Positions 23,036 through 32,275 of a stretch of 34,873 nucleotides of DNA are shown one piece after another; the stretch's first letter is position 1, and the number at the start of each line of letters is the position of its first letter. The notes beneath the pieces are model-generated. The model saw only the letters and a list, made by a program, of their open reading frames with translations, was not told the DNA's origin and did not search any database. Origin of the DNA: Ignavibacteriota bacterium. GTDB lineage: Bacteria > Bacteroidota > Ignavibacteria > UBA10030 > UBA6906. Position numbers and translations under genes: made by a program. Location: the NCBI GenBank assembly GCA_003152875.1, contig PMBF01000066.1:1-34873 (forward strand). The letters are read 5' to 3'.

Positions 23036-24160
23036 ATGTCAAAGATCCAACGCCCGCATGACATCGTGTCCGGCCCCATGTCTTCACTCGAACCCCTCAT
23101 CGAACGGTTGAACACCTTTTCAGCAGACAACTACTGGGACCTGGGAAAATTCCTTGCCGAAAAGGTCATCCCGGCAGCCCTGGAAAAGGGGATCTTTGCG
23201 GAGCAGATCCTCAAGCGCATGGCGGAAATGCCGGGTTTCAAATTCCCATTCTCGCTGCTGAAACAGTGCCAGCGCTATTACAGCTACTATCCCGACGTGG
23301 AAACGAGGCCTCTCCCCGAGCTCTTCTACTATGAGCTGGCAACGAAGGTGGAGGACAGCAAGAAGCGCGACCACTATGAGAAAATGGCGGTTGCGAACAA
23401 GTGGACTATCTCCGATCTGCAAAAAAGAATCCGTGAAGATGAGCAGGCACGCCGGGAAGACGAAAAAACAAGCTACGGATTCGATCGCAAGGAGAAGAAC
23501 ATCTGGTCATTCGACACTTCCGATCCGCGGTTCGGCAAGCCGGCCGCCAAGGGTCGCCTGCCTGGACAGATTGTGGCGAACGCGCTCTTCTACTATACCC
23601 AGCCCGGCTGGACGATTGTGGACCCCATGGCAGGCAGCGGAACTACGGGGGATGTGATTGAGTCGGTCAGCTGTTTCGAGGACCGGAAGTGCCGCATGTA
23701 CGACATCGAACCATCGGACGACCGGATAAAGAGGAGCAATATTCTGCAGACGGGCATCCCGGAAGAGACCGGAAGCGTCGACTACGTGTTCCTCGATCCC
23801 CCTCATGATTTCTACCCCCGGGGACTCGAACCCGGGTATTCGGCCGCGGCGGCACAATCGGATACCATGAGAAAGCTCAAGGCCATTCTCCGGGAGAGCG
23901 TTCGCATCATTAAGCCCGGCGGGCGGGTTTCGATCATTGTCGAGGTGACTAGCGGACCCTCCGTCTTCATCGATTCTCCCTTTGAAGTCACCCTGCTGGC
24001 ACGGGAGCTCGGGGTTGTGCAGATCGGCAAGGTCTACCTGCCCCGGCGAAGCGATTCGACCAGGCAGTTTTCATCAACGCATGATGCTAAATCGCTCCTC
24101 TCAGAATGCCGGGAGCTGCTCACATTTGAAAAACGAACTCCACAGGCTGCACAAAACTAA
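23036..24160 (+). CDS. Solitary DNA methyltransferase-like protein with DPPH motif
   Basis: A 374-residue protein; TTGGAG precedes the ATG at 23036. Residues about 15-90 (ADNYWDLGKFLAEKVIPAAL, then FPFSLLKQCQRYYSYYPDV) resemble the DUF1016/YhcG N-terminal domain, a DNA-associated helical module. From about 155 comes a class I methyltransferase core in gamma-like order. A motif X-type segment (IWSFDTSDPRFGKPAAKGRL) is followed by motif I VDPMAGSGTTGD (about 195) and an acidic MYDIEPSDDR. Motif IV is LDPPHDFYPRG (Asp254 to His257), followed by IKPGGRVSIIVEV. The usual amino-methyltransferase motif is (D/N/S)PP(Y/F/W), so His at the fourth place is unusual and may alter base stacking or specificity. 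No restriction enzyme is adjacent. DNA adenine-N6 or cytosine-N4 methylation is the likely reaction; loss of activity is possible. Confidence 0.8.
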   Translation: MSKIQRPHDIVSGPMSSLEPLIERLNTFSADNYWDLGKFLAEKVIPAALEKGIFAEQILKRMAEMPGFKFPFSLLKQCQRYYSYYPDVETRPLPELFYYELATKVEDSKKRDHYEKMAVANKWTISDLQKRIREDEQARREDEKTSYGFDRKEKNIWSFDTSDPRFGKPAAKGRLPGQIVANALFYYTQPGWTIVDPMAGSGTTGDVIESVSCFEDRKCRMYDIEPSDDRIKRSNILQTGIPEETGSVDYVFLDPPHDFYPRGLEPGYSAAAAQSDTMRKLKAILRESVRIIKPGGRVSIIVEVTSGPSVFIDSPFEVTLLARELGVVQIGKVYLPRRSDSTRQFSSTHDAKSLLSECRELLTFEKRTPQAAQN

Positions 24161-24230
24161 TCGCTTACCGACGTTTCCACGTCGCGAGATTGCCTCGAAT
24201 CGGTCACCAGGCCTCAATCCACCCTGGAGG

Positions 24231-24671
24231 CTAGGGCGCTTCCATGGGCAGTTTCTTGCCTGACTTGACAATTTCGACCGCCTGGGCGAACCTGGTGTGG
24301 AATGTGGACTCGGTCAGACCCGTCGCGAGGTTCGTCTGCATCTTCCTTTTTGTCACGATCGTGACTTTGCTGTTCCCTTTGCCCGCCGGTTCCACCCAGA
24401 CCCCGACGACACTCCCGGCTGAGACTAAATTCGCTCCAACGGTCGTCAGCATGTAGCCATCCTCCCGGTGCTCTTCAATCGTCTCGGCCCCTTCCCAGTG
24501 CAGGACCGTCATGGCAGTGCTCCATGCTCTGTCCGGACTAACCGGATAGTTCCGGACTGTCCCTTCCGCTTTGTTGCTCAGGACATCGCTCATTGTCGCA
24601 CAGCCGGGCTCTGAGTATTGTCCGTCCATCCTCCGGGAAGCCTCCACATTCAAAGTTGCCTCTTCGGGCAT
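24231..24671 (-). CDS. Putative lipoprotein-like protein lacking a clear signal peptide
   Basis: A frame of up to 146 residues. Its core begins PGCATMSDVLSNKAEGTVRN, looking like the first residues of a mature lipoprotein (Gly-Cys-Ala-Thr). Alternating strands and helices follow: SPDRAWSTAMTVLHWEGAET, EEHREDGYMLTTVGANLVSA, SVVGVWVEPAGKGNSKVTIV, then HTRFAQAVEIVKSG. Such small beta-rich domains occur in DUF3568-like periplasmic lipoproteins. However, the 27 residues before the Cys are polar and give no membrane signal. Either the signal has been lost, making this a degenerate gene, or translation begins at an internal Met, such as the one after CAT. It lies 70 bases from the methyltransferase stop, in convergent orientation. 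Confidence 0.55.
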   Translation of the reverse strand: MPEEATLNVEASRRMDGQYSEPGCATMSDVLSNKAEGTVRNYPVSPDRAWSTAMTVLHWEGAETIEEHREDGYMLTTVGANLVSAGSVVGVWVEPAGKGNSKVTIVTKRKMQTNLATGLTESTFHTRFAQAVEIVKSGKKLPMEAP

Positions 24672-24999
24672 TGTGTCAAGTCCACATCACAAACCTCTGG
24701 CCAATCAAAAGTGGTATGGGGGAGCTCGCCTGTTCGAGGTTCTGCTCGAACATCCGGGCCGGCCGCTTTTCTCTACCGGAGGCCGGTTAGCGTGAACGCT
24801 ACAGCACGCCAGAATGTTCGAAATAACAGCATGTTCCCACCTGTGTGCAATGGAAGGCTCAATGGAACCAGGGAACTAGGGGGAACCAGGAGCCGGCCGC
24901 CAAAGGGGTTCCTGTGACCACGTGAATAGGCCGGGTGCCGCCGCCCCAGACCGATGGAGGGCAGCTCCCATTCATGTCTGAGTGTGGAAGGGTTGATCC
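24672..24999. other. Intergenic region before the sensor kinase, with hairpin
   Basis: No gene is seen. It contains an 8-bp hairpin, TGTTCGAG / CTCGAACA (24731-24738 with 24745-24752), and a run of near-repeats of the form GGAACCAGGGA/GGGAACTAGG at about 24860-24895. Either could be an operator for the kinase operon, but no promoter pair could be fixed. Confidence 0.4.
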
Positions 25000-27900
25000 A
25001 TGGCGCATACGTTGAATGTTCTCGAGCGTCATATCTTCGGTCTGTTGGTGTTGCTCCAATCGTCTGCTGCAATTGCTCAGCCGTCCCCTCAGGAAGCCGG
25101 CCGTCCCTTCATCACTACCTATAGCCAGAAGCAAACCGGGGGACAGTTCCAGAGCTGGTCATTTATTCAGGACAGCAGGGGAGTGATCTACGTCGGGAAC
25201 AACGCAGGGGTCCTTGAATTCGATGGGACCAGCTGGCGGCTGATCGAAACCGCGCAAAGCAACATTGCCCGGTCTCTGGCCATCGACAGCCTCGGACACA
25301 TTTTCGTGGGCTCGACAAATGATTTCGGGTGGCTCCTGCCCGACAGTACCGGCAAGCTCCGATATTTTTCCCTTTTCGGAAATGTTCCGGAGCCGGAACG
25401 GGAATTCAGCTACATATGGACGGTCCGTGCCCTCGACGGCGGCGTCTATTTCCAGTCGCGAGAACGGATATTCCGTCTGAAGCTGGTCGATTCCTCCAGG
25501 CAGAGCTCCCTAGGTGATACCGTTTCGTCGACCTCCGATCGGACAACCGTATCCCCTTCTGCCGGGGAAAAGCCGGAACATGCCGGGCCTTCGTGTCAAG
25601 TGAAGGTCTGGAAACCGGTGGGCCGCTTCGGCTACGCCTTTGTCGTCGGCCATACCTACTATGTGCAGCAAGGGGGGGTGGGGCTGATGAAAATGGAAGG
25701 CGATTCCCTGAAACTCCTCCCGGGAGGGGAGCAGTTCGCTGAAGAGCGCTTGCAGGTCATGCTCCCCTTCGTACGGGGCGGACCGGAAGGGGAGAAGGCG
25801 GTGATCCTCGTCGGGACGTTCAACAGGGGACTTTTCCTATTTGATGGCCGCTCGTTCCAGCCGTTCAAAACGGAGGTTGATGAATTCCTCAAGAGCAATA
25901 CGCTGTATGACGGGGCCCTGCTCCCTGACGGGAGCATCGCATTCGCAACCCTGGTCGGGGGGGTTGTGGTCATCGACCGCCAGGGACACCAGCTGGTCGC
26001 GTTGAATCAGCGGGCGGGCCTGACCAGCAATTCGGTCAACGCGCTCTTCGTCGATCATCACGGGCTCCTCTGGGCGGCACCCGAAAACGGCATCAGCATC
26101 ATTGAAACACCTTCCCCGCTTTCCCGCTTCGACGGTGCCTCAGGTGTTGTCGGCGCCGTTTCGGATATCATCAGGCATAAGGGGATCCTTTATGCGGCGA
26201 CTTCAAACGGGCTCTATTTCCTGGATCGACACACATCAGCCTTCAGCCCGGTCTCCGGCTGGCTTCCTGGGAACCGGCAGGCTTTTGCCCTCATCCCTAT
26301 GGGCGAAAGACTTCTCGCCGCGATGGGGACCGGTGTGTACCAGATCGAGGGATCCCGGGCCTCACTCGTGAGGGCAAATGCTCGCGGAACCTCGTTCAAT
26401 CCGATCTCCCTTCTCCGGTCGCGGCAGGACTCCAACCGGGTGTTCGTGGGTCTCTTCGACGGACTCGCCTCCCTTCGCCTCGAGAGGTCCGGCCGGTGGA
26501 TCGACGAAGGGAGGATACAAGAGATTCAAACGTACGTGTTGCGGATGGCCGAGCCTGAACCGGGCGTTCTCTGGCTCGGGACCGCGGATACGGGGCCGAT
26601 CCGTATCCGGTTTGAAGGTCCTTCCCTGGAACATCGCGCCGTTGACCATTTCGGCCCGGAGCAGGGCTTTCAGGCCTCGGGAGGTTCCTCCGTCTACAAT
26701 GCAGGAGGGAGGCTCTTTGTCACTTCCAAAGCGGGGGTCTATCGTTTCGATGATGGCAGCCAGCGATTCATCCTCGATTCCCTGATGGCCGGCATCGGCG
26801 TGGGAGGCTCGCCAGACGAGTACCAGATCAAAGAGGATGCCCGGGGAGACCTGTGGGTCAATATCGGCCGCGAGAGCGCGATCTTCAGGCGGCAGGTCGA
26901 CGCGACGTACCGGGTCGACAAGACGCCGCTCCTCCGGTTTGCCGACGTGCAGTCGACGGCTGCGATCTATCCGGAAGCCGACGGCGTGGTCTGGTTCGGC
27001 AATGCAGAGAGCATCATTCGCTATGACGCAAACCTCCAGAAAGATTACGGTGCCGGATTTCCCTCCTTGATTCGCCGGGTTGTTGTGAATGAGGACTCTG
27101 TCCTCTTCGCCGGAGCGGCATCGTGGGCGGGGCGCCCGTCGCCCCGGCTCCCGCACAAGGAGAACGCCCTCCGCTTTGAATTCGCCGCTACGCATTTCGA
27201 GAATCCCACCGAGACACAGTTCCAGGTCATGCTCGAGGGCTTCGACCCGCACTGGTCAGCCTGGAGCAAGGAGGCGAAGAAGGACTACACGAACCTTCCG
27301 GAAGGAGCTTACCGGTTCCGCGTCCGGGCCTTGAACATCTACCAGCACGTCAGCGAGGAAGCGTCGTTCGGTTTTTCCATCCTCCCGCCCTGGTACCGGA
27401 CGTGGCCGGCCTATGGGCTCTATGCCCTGGCATTTCTCGGAGCCGCCTTCGGCATGGACCGGTTGCAGCGCCGGCGCCTGATCAGGAAAGAGCGCCGGCA
27501 GGCCCGGCTGCGCGAAGCTGAACTGCGCGCCAAGGCGGCCGAAAACCTTGCGCAGTCGGAACGGGAACGCAAGAAGAACGTGGAGCTCCTGAGTGAGATC
27601 GGCCGGGAAATTACCGCCTCGTTGGATTTTGACACGATTTTTTACCGGTTGTACGAGCGTGTCAACCAGCTGGTCGACGCTTCGGTCTTCGGGGTCGGAA
27701 TCTACCATCCGGAGACCCAGGAGATTGAGTACCGCCTCGCCGTGGAGAAAGGCAAACGGTACGCTCCCTACTCGCGGGATGCCCGGGACAGAAACCAGTT
27801 CCCTGTCTGGTGCATCGAGCACCGGGAGGCGGTCTTCATCAACGATGTCAACGTGGAATTCGGCCGCTATATAGGGGAATACCGGGACCCCCGGAGGCTG

Positions 27901-28944
27901 CTTGAGGACGGCAGCTACTCCGAGGCCCCTCAGTCGCTGATCTATCTTCCGCTTATCGCCCAGGAGCGGGTCCTCGGTGTGATCACGGTCCAGAGCTTCC
28001 GCACTCACGCCTACACCGACGTGCATCTTTCGATTCTTAAGACCCTTGCGGCATATTCCAGCATAGCTCTGGATAACGCCGACGCGTACCGAAGGCTGAA
28101 CGCCACGCTCGAGAACCTGAATGCCACGCAGGAGCAGCTGGTGGCACAGCAGAAGCTTGCGTCTCTGGGCGCCCTGACGGCCGGGATCGCTCACGAGATC
28201 AAGAACCCTCTAAACTTTGTGAACAATTTCTCGGAACTTTCGCTGGAACTCCTTCAGGAGCTGAGAGAGGAGTTGAGCAGGGGGAAAAACGCTGAACAGG
28301 CCGCTCAGGATGATGCCATCGGAAGCCTTCTGCGGGATCTGGAACAAAACGCGATGAAGGTCAACGAACACGGAAAGAGGGCGGACAGCATCGTGCGAAG
28401 CATGCTCCAGCACTCGCGCGGCCGGACCGGGGACCGCCAGGAGACCGATATCAACGCCATGGTAGAGGAAAACCTCAACCTGGCGTACCATGGAACGCGC
28501 GCCCAGAATGCGGAGTTCAATATCAAGATGGAGAAACTGCTGGATCCCTCCATCGGCAAGGTTCGCGTGGTTCCGCAGGACCTGAGCCGGGTGCTTCTGA
28601 ATGTCATTACCAACGGCTTCTATGAGGCGCACCGGAAAAAGAAGGCCTCAGGCCCGGACTTTGCGCCGATCCTTACGGTCAGCACCCGGAACCTGGGAGA
28701 TACCATCGAGATTCGGGTTCGCGACAACGGCAACGGGATTCCCCCCGCAGTGCGTGAGAAGATCTTTACCCCCTTCTTCACAACCAAGCCCACCGGCCAG
28801 GGGACCGGTCTGGGCCTCTCGCTCAGTCACGACATCGTGGTAAAGGAACACCACGGAAGCATCAGCTTCGAGAGCGAAGAAGGGGCGTTCACGGAGTTCA
28901 TTATCAGGTTGCCGAAGAACGGGGCTTCGCACCGGGAAAACTGA
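25000..28944 (+). CDS. Propeller-type sensor histidine kinase with GAF domain
   Basis: A 1314-residue membrane sensor. An N-terminal signal-like segment ([18 protein letters not shown]) is followed by a long extracytoplasmic region of two-component-regulator propeller repeats, about residues 35-700 ([60 protein letters not shown]). A Y_Y_Y domain (about 715-795, [20 protein letters not shown]) and one membrane helix (about 797-818) come next, then a coiled coil and a GAF domain (about 865-1025). The HisKA motif [19 protein letters not shown] holds phospho-accepting His1065, and the ATPase domain has [20 protein letters not shown] and [10 protein letters not shown]. It probably senses an extracellular ligand, by family precedent a poly- or oligosaccharide. 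No receiver is fused; two receivers are encoded immediately downstream and should be its targets. Confidence 0.93.
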   Translation: MAHTLNVLERHIFGLLVLLQSSAAIAQPSPQEAGRPFITTYSQKQTGGQFQSWSFIQDSRGVIYVGNNAGVLEFDGTSWRLIETAQSNIARSLAIDSLGHIFVGSTNDFGWLLPDSTGKLRYFSLFGNVPEPEREFSYIWTVRALDGGVYFQSRERIFRLKLVDSSRQSSLGDTVSSTSDRTTVSPSAGEKPEHAGPSCQVKVWKPVGRFGYAFVVGHTYYVQQGGVGLMKMEGDSLKLLPGGEQFAEERLQVMLPFVRGGPEGEKAVILVGTFNRGLFLFDGRSFQPFKTEVDEFLKSNTLYDGALLPDGSIAFATLVGGVVVIDRQGHQLVALNQRAGLTSNSVNALFVDHHGLLWAAPENGISIIETPSPLSRFDGASGVVGAVSDIIRHKGILYAATSNGLYFLDRHTSAFSPVSGWLPGNRQAFALIPMGERLLAAMGTGVYQIEGSRASLVRANARGTSFNPISLLRSRQDSNRVFVGLFDGLASLRLERSGRWIDEGRIQEIQTYVLRMAEPEPGVLWLGTADTGPIRIRFEGPSLEHRAVDHFGPEQGFQASGGSSVYNAGGRLFVTSKAGVYRFDDGSQRFILDSLMAGIGVGGSPDEYQIKEDARGDLWVNIGRESAIFRRQVDATYRVDKTPLLRFADVQSTAAIYPEADGVVWFGNAESIIRYDANLQKDYGAGFPSLIRRVVVNEDSVLFAGAASWAGRPSPRLPHKENALRFEFAATHFENPTETQFQVMLEGFDPHWSAWSKEAKKDYTNLPEGAYRFRVRALNIYQHVSEEASFGFSILPPWYRTWPAYGLYALAFLGAAFGMDRLQRRRLIRKERRQARLREAELRAKAAENLAQSERERKKNVELLSEIGREITASLDFDTIFYRLYERVNQLVDASVFGVGIYHPETQEIEYRLAVEKGKRYAPYSRDARDRNQFPVWCIEHREAVFINDVNVEFGRYIGEYRDPRRLLEDGSYSEAPQSLIYLPLIAQERVLGVITVQSFRTHAYTDVHLSILKTLAAYSSIALDNADAYRRLNATLENLNATQEQLVAQQKLASLGALTAGIAHEIKNPLNFVNNFSELSLELLQELREELSRGKNAEQAAQDDAIGSLLRDLEQNAMKVNEHGKRADSIVRSMLQHSRGRTGDRQETDINAMVEENLNLAYHGTRAQNAEFNIKMEKLLDPSIGKVRVVPQDLSRVLLNVITNGFYEAHRKKKASGPDFAPILTVSTRNLGDTIEIRVRDNGNGIPPAVREKIFTPFFTTKPTGQGTGLGLSLSHDIVVKEHHGSISFESEEGAFTEFIIRLPKNGASHREN

Positions 28945-28986
28945 ACACGCCCTCCCCGCAGACATTGGCACCAACGGAGACAAGGC

Positions 28987-29361
28987 ATGAAAGTTTTGGT
29001 GGTCGACGACGAACAGGATATCCGCCTGCTGTTTCTCCAGAAATTCCGAAGGGAGCTCAGGGCCGGCCAGCTGGAGCTGGAATTTGCGCTCTCAGGCGAG
29101 GCGGCCCTGGAATACCTCGACAGGCAGGGAGCGGCGGGACGGGAACTCATCCTGTCCGATATCAACATGCCCGGCATGAACGGCATCGAATTGCTGAAAA
29201 TCGTCAAGCACCGCTATCCCATGTTGAGGGTCTTCATGATCACCGCCTACGGTGATGAAGCGTATTTTACTTCCGCCATGGAGAACGGGGCCGACGACTA
29301 CCTGATCAAGCCGATCGAATTCGAGCGGCTCAAAGTCAAAATGTCCAGCATGCAGGCATAA
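28987..29361 (+). CDS. Single-domain response regulator
   Basis: A 124-residue receiver: MKVLVVDDEQDIRLLFLQKF with the acidic pair, phospho-acceptor Asp58 in LILSDINMPGMNG, MITAYGDEAY, and the Lys in YLIKPIEF. It starts 42 bases after the kinase stop and ends 12 bases before the next gene, so it belongs to the operon. It is closely similar to the receiver half of the next gene, sharing VVDDE, LQKFR and SDINMP/TDINMP, which suggests tandem duplication. It may act as a phosphate sink that tunes signalling to the PP2C regulator. Confidence 0.93.
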   Translation: MKVLVVDDEQDIRLLFLQKFRRELRAGQLELEFALSGEAALEYLDRQGAAGRELILSDINMPGMNGIELLKIVKHRYPMLRVFMITAYGDEAYFTSAMENGADDYLIKPIEFERLKVKMSSMQA

Positions 29362-29373
29362 CGGGTGGAGACT

Positions 29374-30543
29374 ATGCGATCGAGGATCCTTGTCGTAGAT
29401 GATGAACCGGACGTGGAGCAGCTGGTCCTTCAGAAATTCAGGAAGCAGATCCGTGAAGGGTCGCTCGTGTTCGACTTCGCACGGAATGGCCTTGAGGCGC
29501 TCCGGAAGCTTGACGAGGACCGCAGCATCGGTCTCATCCTGACCGATATCAACATGCCGGAGATGGATGGCCTCACGCTGCTGCAGAAGATCGAGGACCT
29601 GGAAAATCCCGCTCTGAAGGCCGTGATTGTCTCGGCATACGGAGACATGGAAAACATCCGCCGGGCGATGAACTACGGCGCCTTTGATTTCATCACCAAG
29701 CCGATCGACTTCAACGATCTGGAGATCACGATCGCCAAGACGCTGAAGCATCTGGAGATGATCGAACGGGCGCGTCAAGACCACCAGAAGCTGGTGGCGG
29801 TCCAGCAGGACCTGGCCATTGCCTCACGCATCCAGTTGTCAATCCTTCCGCGCGTGTTCCCGCCATTCCCGGAGAGAAAAGAATTCGCCCTCTATGCGGC
29901 GATGACACCGACGAAGGAGGTGGGCGGCGATTTCTACGACTTCTTCTTCATCGACGGCGAACGGCTCGCGCTGGTGGTGGGGGATGTCTCCGGAAAGGGT
30001 GTGCCTGCGGCAATTTTCATGGCCATGTGCCGGACGCTCCTGAAAGCCCTTGCGCAACAGGTGGTGAATCCGGGCGAGTGCCTGCGGCGGCTCAACACCA
30101 TCCTGGCCTCGGAGGGCGACACGTCGATGTTCGTCACAATCTTCTACGGCGTCCTCAATACCCGCACCGGTGAGCTGCAGTACAGCAGCGCGGCCCATCC
30201 GGCCCCCTGCCTTCACCATGCCGACGGGAACGTCGAGCTGCTCGAGCAAGTCGGGGGAACGCTCATCGGGATGATGCCGAACCTGGAATACGATGTGAAG
30301 CGCATAGCCCTGCGCCGCGGGGATACCCTCTTCCTGTATACCGACGGGGTAACGGAAGTTATGAACGAGTCACAGGACCTCTTTGCCGAGAACAGGCTCC
30401 TGGAGTGCCTGAAGCAGTCCTGCGGGTATCCTCTGGAAGAACTGACCCGGCGGACGTTTCAAGAGCTGAATGCCTTCGGCGGAAAAGAGATCCACGCCGA
30501 CGACATCACCATGCTTGTCGCACGGTACTTCGGCCCGCCCTGA
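29374..30543 (+). CDS. Response regulator with PP2C/SpoIIE-type phosphatase output (RsbU-like)
   Basis: About 389 residues from the ATG at 29374 (GTGGAG three bases before; a GTG at 29365 would add three residues). The receiver at residues 1-120 has Asp58 in LILTDINMPEMDG and the Lys in FITKPIDF. A coiled-coil linker (IERARQDHQKLVAVQQDLAI) leads to a SpoIIE/RsbU phosphatase domain from about 175. It has metal-binding KEVGGDFYDF and GDVSGKGVPAAIFMAM, TLFLYTDGVTE, and the closing HADDITMLVARY. Such proteins dephosphorylate STAS-domain anti-sigma antagonists, so phosphorylation by the upstream kinase would feed into a partner-switching cascade. No anti-sigma factor, STAS protein or sigma factor is seen in the window, so the target lies elsewhere. 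Confidence 0.93.
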   Translation: MRSRILVVDDEPDVEQLVLQKFRKQIREGSLVFDFARNGLEALRKLDEDRSIGLILTDINMPEMDGLTLLQKIEDLENPALKAVIVSAYGDMENIRRAMNYGAFDFITKPIDFNDLEITIAKTLKHLEMIERARQDHQKLVAVQQDLAIASRIQLSILPRVFPPFPERKEFALYAAMTPTKEVGGDFYDFFFIDGERLALVVGDVSGKGVPAAIFMAMCRTLLKALAQQVVNPGECLRRLNTILASEGDTSMFVTIFYGVLNTRTGELQYSSAAHPAPCLHHADGNVELLEQVGGTLIGMMPNLEYDVKRIALRRGDTLFLYTDGVTEVMNESQDLFAENRLLECLKQSCGYPLEELTRRTFQELNAFGGKEIHADDITMLVARYFGPP

Positions 30544-30782
30544 GACGCCCCTGTCAATCCCGCTGCCCCCACCAGAGTTCCGCGAGTCCTCCCCTGTGAA
30601 ATCAAACCGGTCTCTGAGGTTCGCCGGACACTGAAAGAAATTTCCCGACGTCGGCCTCATCACTACATCCTGCCTGCGATCCGTCAAACACTCATGTGGA
30701 ATTTGTCCCGGTAACTCGGTACCATACGTGGTTGCCAGGAAAGCAACTCACGGCGGCATTGTCGGACTCTTCCAGAGGCCAA

Positions 30783-31340
30783 ATGGCTGAGAGTGTCTGT
30801 CCCTGGTGGGCGGGTTACCTGCTTGCCAGCCCGATCCGAAAGCTGATGCAGGACCCCGAGAAACTCCTCCACCCTCACGTGAAACCCGGCATGCGTGCGC
30901 TCGATGCCGGCTGCGCCATGGGGTTCTTCAGCCTGCCGATGGCACGGCTCGCGGGAACGTCGGGCCGCGTGGTGTGTGTGGATCTGCAGGAAAAAATGAT
31001 CAACTCCCTGAAAAGGCGGGCGACGCGCGCAGGACTGGTCGGGCGCATGGAGTTCAGAGTGTGTTCGCCCGGATCTCTGATGATCGATGACCTTGCGGGA
31101 AGCATCGATTTCGCCCTGGCGTTCGCCGTCGTGCACGAGACGCCCGATCCGGGGAAATTCTTTGCTGAGATCGGCAATGCCGTGAGAAAGGGAGGACACC
31201 TCCTGCTTGCTGAGCCGGCAGGGCATGTCTCTGCTGATGCCTTCCAGAAGACTCTTTCGCTCGCCCGAAACTCCGGCTTTCACACAGGGGAGTTGCCCGC
31301 GGTCTGGAAAAGCTATTCCTGCGTTCTGATTAAAGACTGA
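30783..31340 (+). CDS. Class I SAM-dependent methyltransferase (ubiE-like)
   Basis: A 185-residue methyltransferase. The ATG at 30783, with CAGAGG upstream, gives AESVCPWWAGYLLASPIRK, typical of this small subfamily; a GTG at 30696 would add 29 residues of poor character. Motif I is ALDAGCAMGFFSLPMARLAG, motif II is VVCVDLQEKMINSLKRRA, and the later region has FALAFAVVHETPDPGKFFAE then KGGHLLLAEPAGHVS. The PWW and LQDPEK-type residues before motif I are usually invariant in relatives. The substrate is unknown; these proteins often lie near metal or arsenic genes, but nothing of that kind is adjacent here. Confidence 0.85.
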   Translation: MAESVCPWWAGYLLASPIRKLMQDPEKLLHPHVKPGMRALDAGCAMGFFSLPMARLAGTSGRVVCVDLQEKMINSLKRRATRAGLVGRMEFRVCSPGSLMIDDLAGSIDFALAFAVVHETPDPGKFFAEIGNAVRKGGHLLLAEPAGHVSADAFQKTLSLARNSGFHTGELPAVWKSYSCVLIKD

Positions 31341-31437
31341 AGCCGGCCTGCACCTCTCCGGTGGTTCCTCCCTTCCTGGTACGTTGCTTCGGCATCCAGG
31401 CTGCCACAAAGTATTCGCGAGTAGGTCGAGTCCGTTG

Positions 31438-32076
31438 ATGGGATATGCTGTCAAGGAGATCTTCTACACACTGCAGGGGGAAGGGGCCCGCACAGGCCGC
31501 GCGGCCGTGCTCTGCCGGTTTGCCGGGTGCAACCTCTGGAGCGGCCGGGAAGAGGACAAGGCCAGTTCGATCTGTAACTTCTGCGACACGGACTTCGCCG
31601 GGACAGACGGTCCGGGAGGGGGAAGCTTTCCCACTGCCCACCTCCTGGCCGAGGCGGCGTGGTCGGCATGGCCCTCAGGCAGAATGGGGGCCATCCCGTA
31701 CCTCGTCTGTACCGGGGGTGAACCGCTCCTGCAGCTCGACGAACCACTGGTCGGGGCCTTCCATGCTGCGGGTTTCGAAGTGGCCGTTGAGACGAACGGC
31801 ACCAGGCCTGCGCCGCGCGGCATCGACTGGGTCTGTGTCAGCCCCAAAGCGGGGGCTGAGTGTGTTCTTCTCTCCGGTGATGAGCTGAAGCTCATCTACC
31901 CCCAGCCAGGAGCGGAACCCGAGAAGTTCTCCGCGCTGCGCTTCTCGCATTTCTTCCTCCAACCCATGGATGGTCCTGACCTGCGGCAGAATGCGGACCT
32001 TGCAGTCAGATACTGCCTGGAACATCCGCAGTGGCGCATCAGCCTGCAGACACACAAGCTCCTGGGAATCCCGTGA
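31438..32076 (+). CDS. queE: 7-carboxy-7-deazaguanine synthase QueE
   Basis: A 212-residue radical SAM enzyme. The ATG at 31438 gives the standard N-terminus YAVKEIFYTLQGEGARTGRA; a longer frame adds 18 unlikely residues. Cluster ligands are Cys31, Cys46 and Cys49, that is CX14CX2C (GCNLWSGREED, then SICNFCDTDF), rather than the canonical CX3CX2C. This spacing is known from a distinct QueE clade. Further conserved parts are YLVCTGGEPLLQLD, VAVETNGT, WVCVSPKAG, ELKLIYPQ and FFLQPMDGPD. QueE converts 6-carboxy-tetrahydropterin to 7-carboxy-7-deazaguanine for queuosine in tRNA, or for deazapurine DNA modification. No other que genes are in the window and no preQ1 riboswitch was recognised upstream. 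Confidence 0.95.
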   Translation: MGYAVKEIFYTLQGEGARTGRAAVLCRFAGCNLWSGREEDKASSICNFCDTDFAGTDGPGGGSFPTAHLLAEAAWSAWPSGRMGAIPYLVCTGGEPLLQLDEPLVGAFHAAGFEVAVETNGTRPAPRGIDWVCVSPKAGAECVLLSGDELKLIYPQPGAEPEKFSALRFSHFFLQPMDGPDLRQNADLAVRYCLEHPQWRISLQTHKLLGIP

Positions 32077-32275
32077 TAGCCCCGGGCCCGGTTCCCGCCT
32101 GACGTTGGGAGCAGCCTTCCATCTGCCCCGACTCCAAAAACAGATCCCTATGTTGTAGCTCGAGAGGTGTCAGAAACAGTACCATGCTCCATGGCGTGGA
32201 TAGCATTCCCGGGATTTCCTATCTTCGCATCGCAGGTCAAGATCCGGAGGACACCTCCGGGCCAAAGGAGGGTGT

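Noticed and set aside
31341-31437. Possible preQ1 riboswitch before queE
   Set aside because: The short leader contains no match to the preQ1 stem, A-rich tail or conserved loop that I could recognise.
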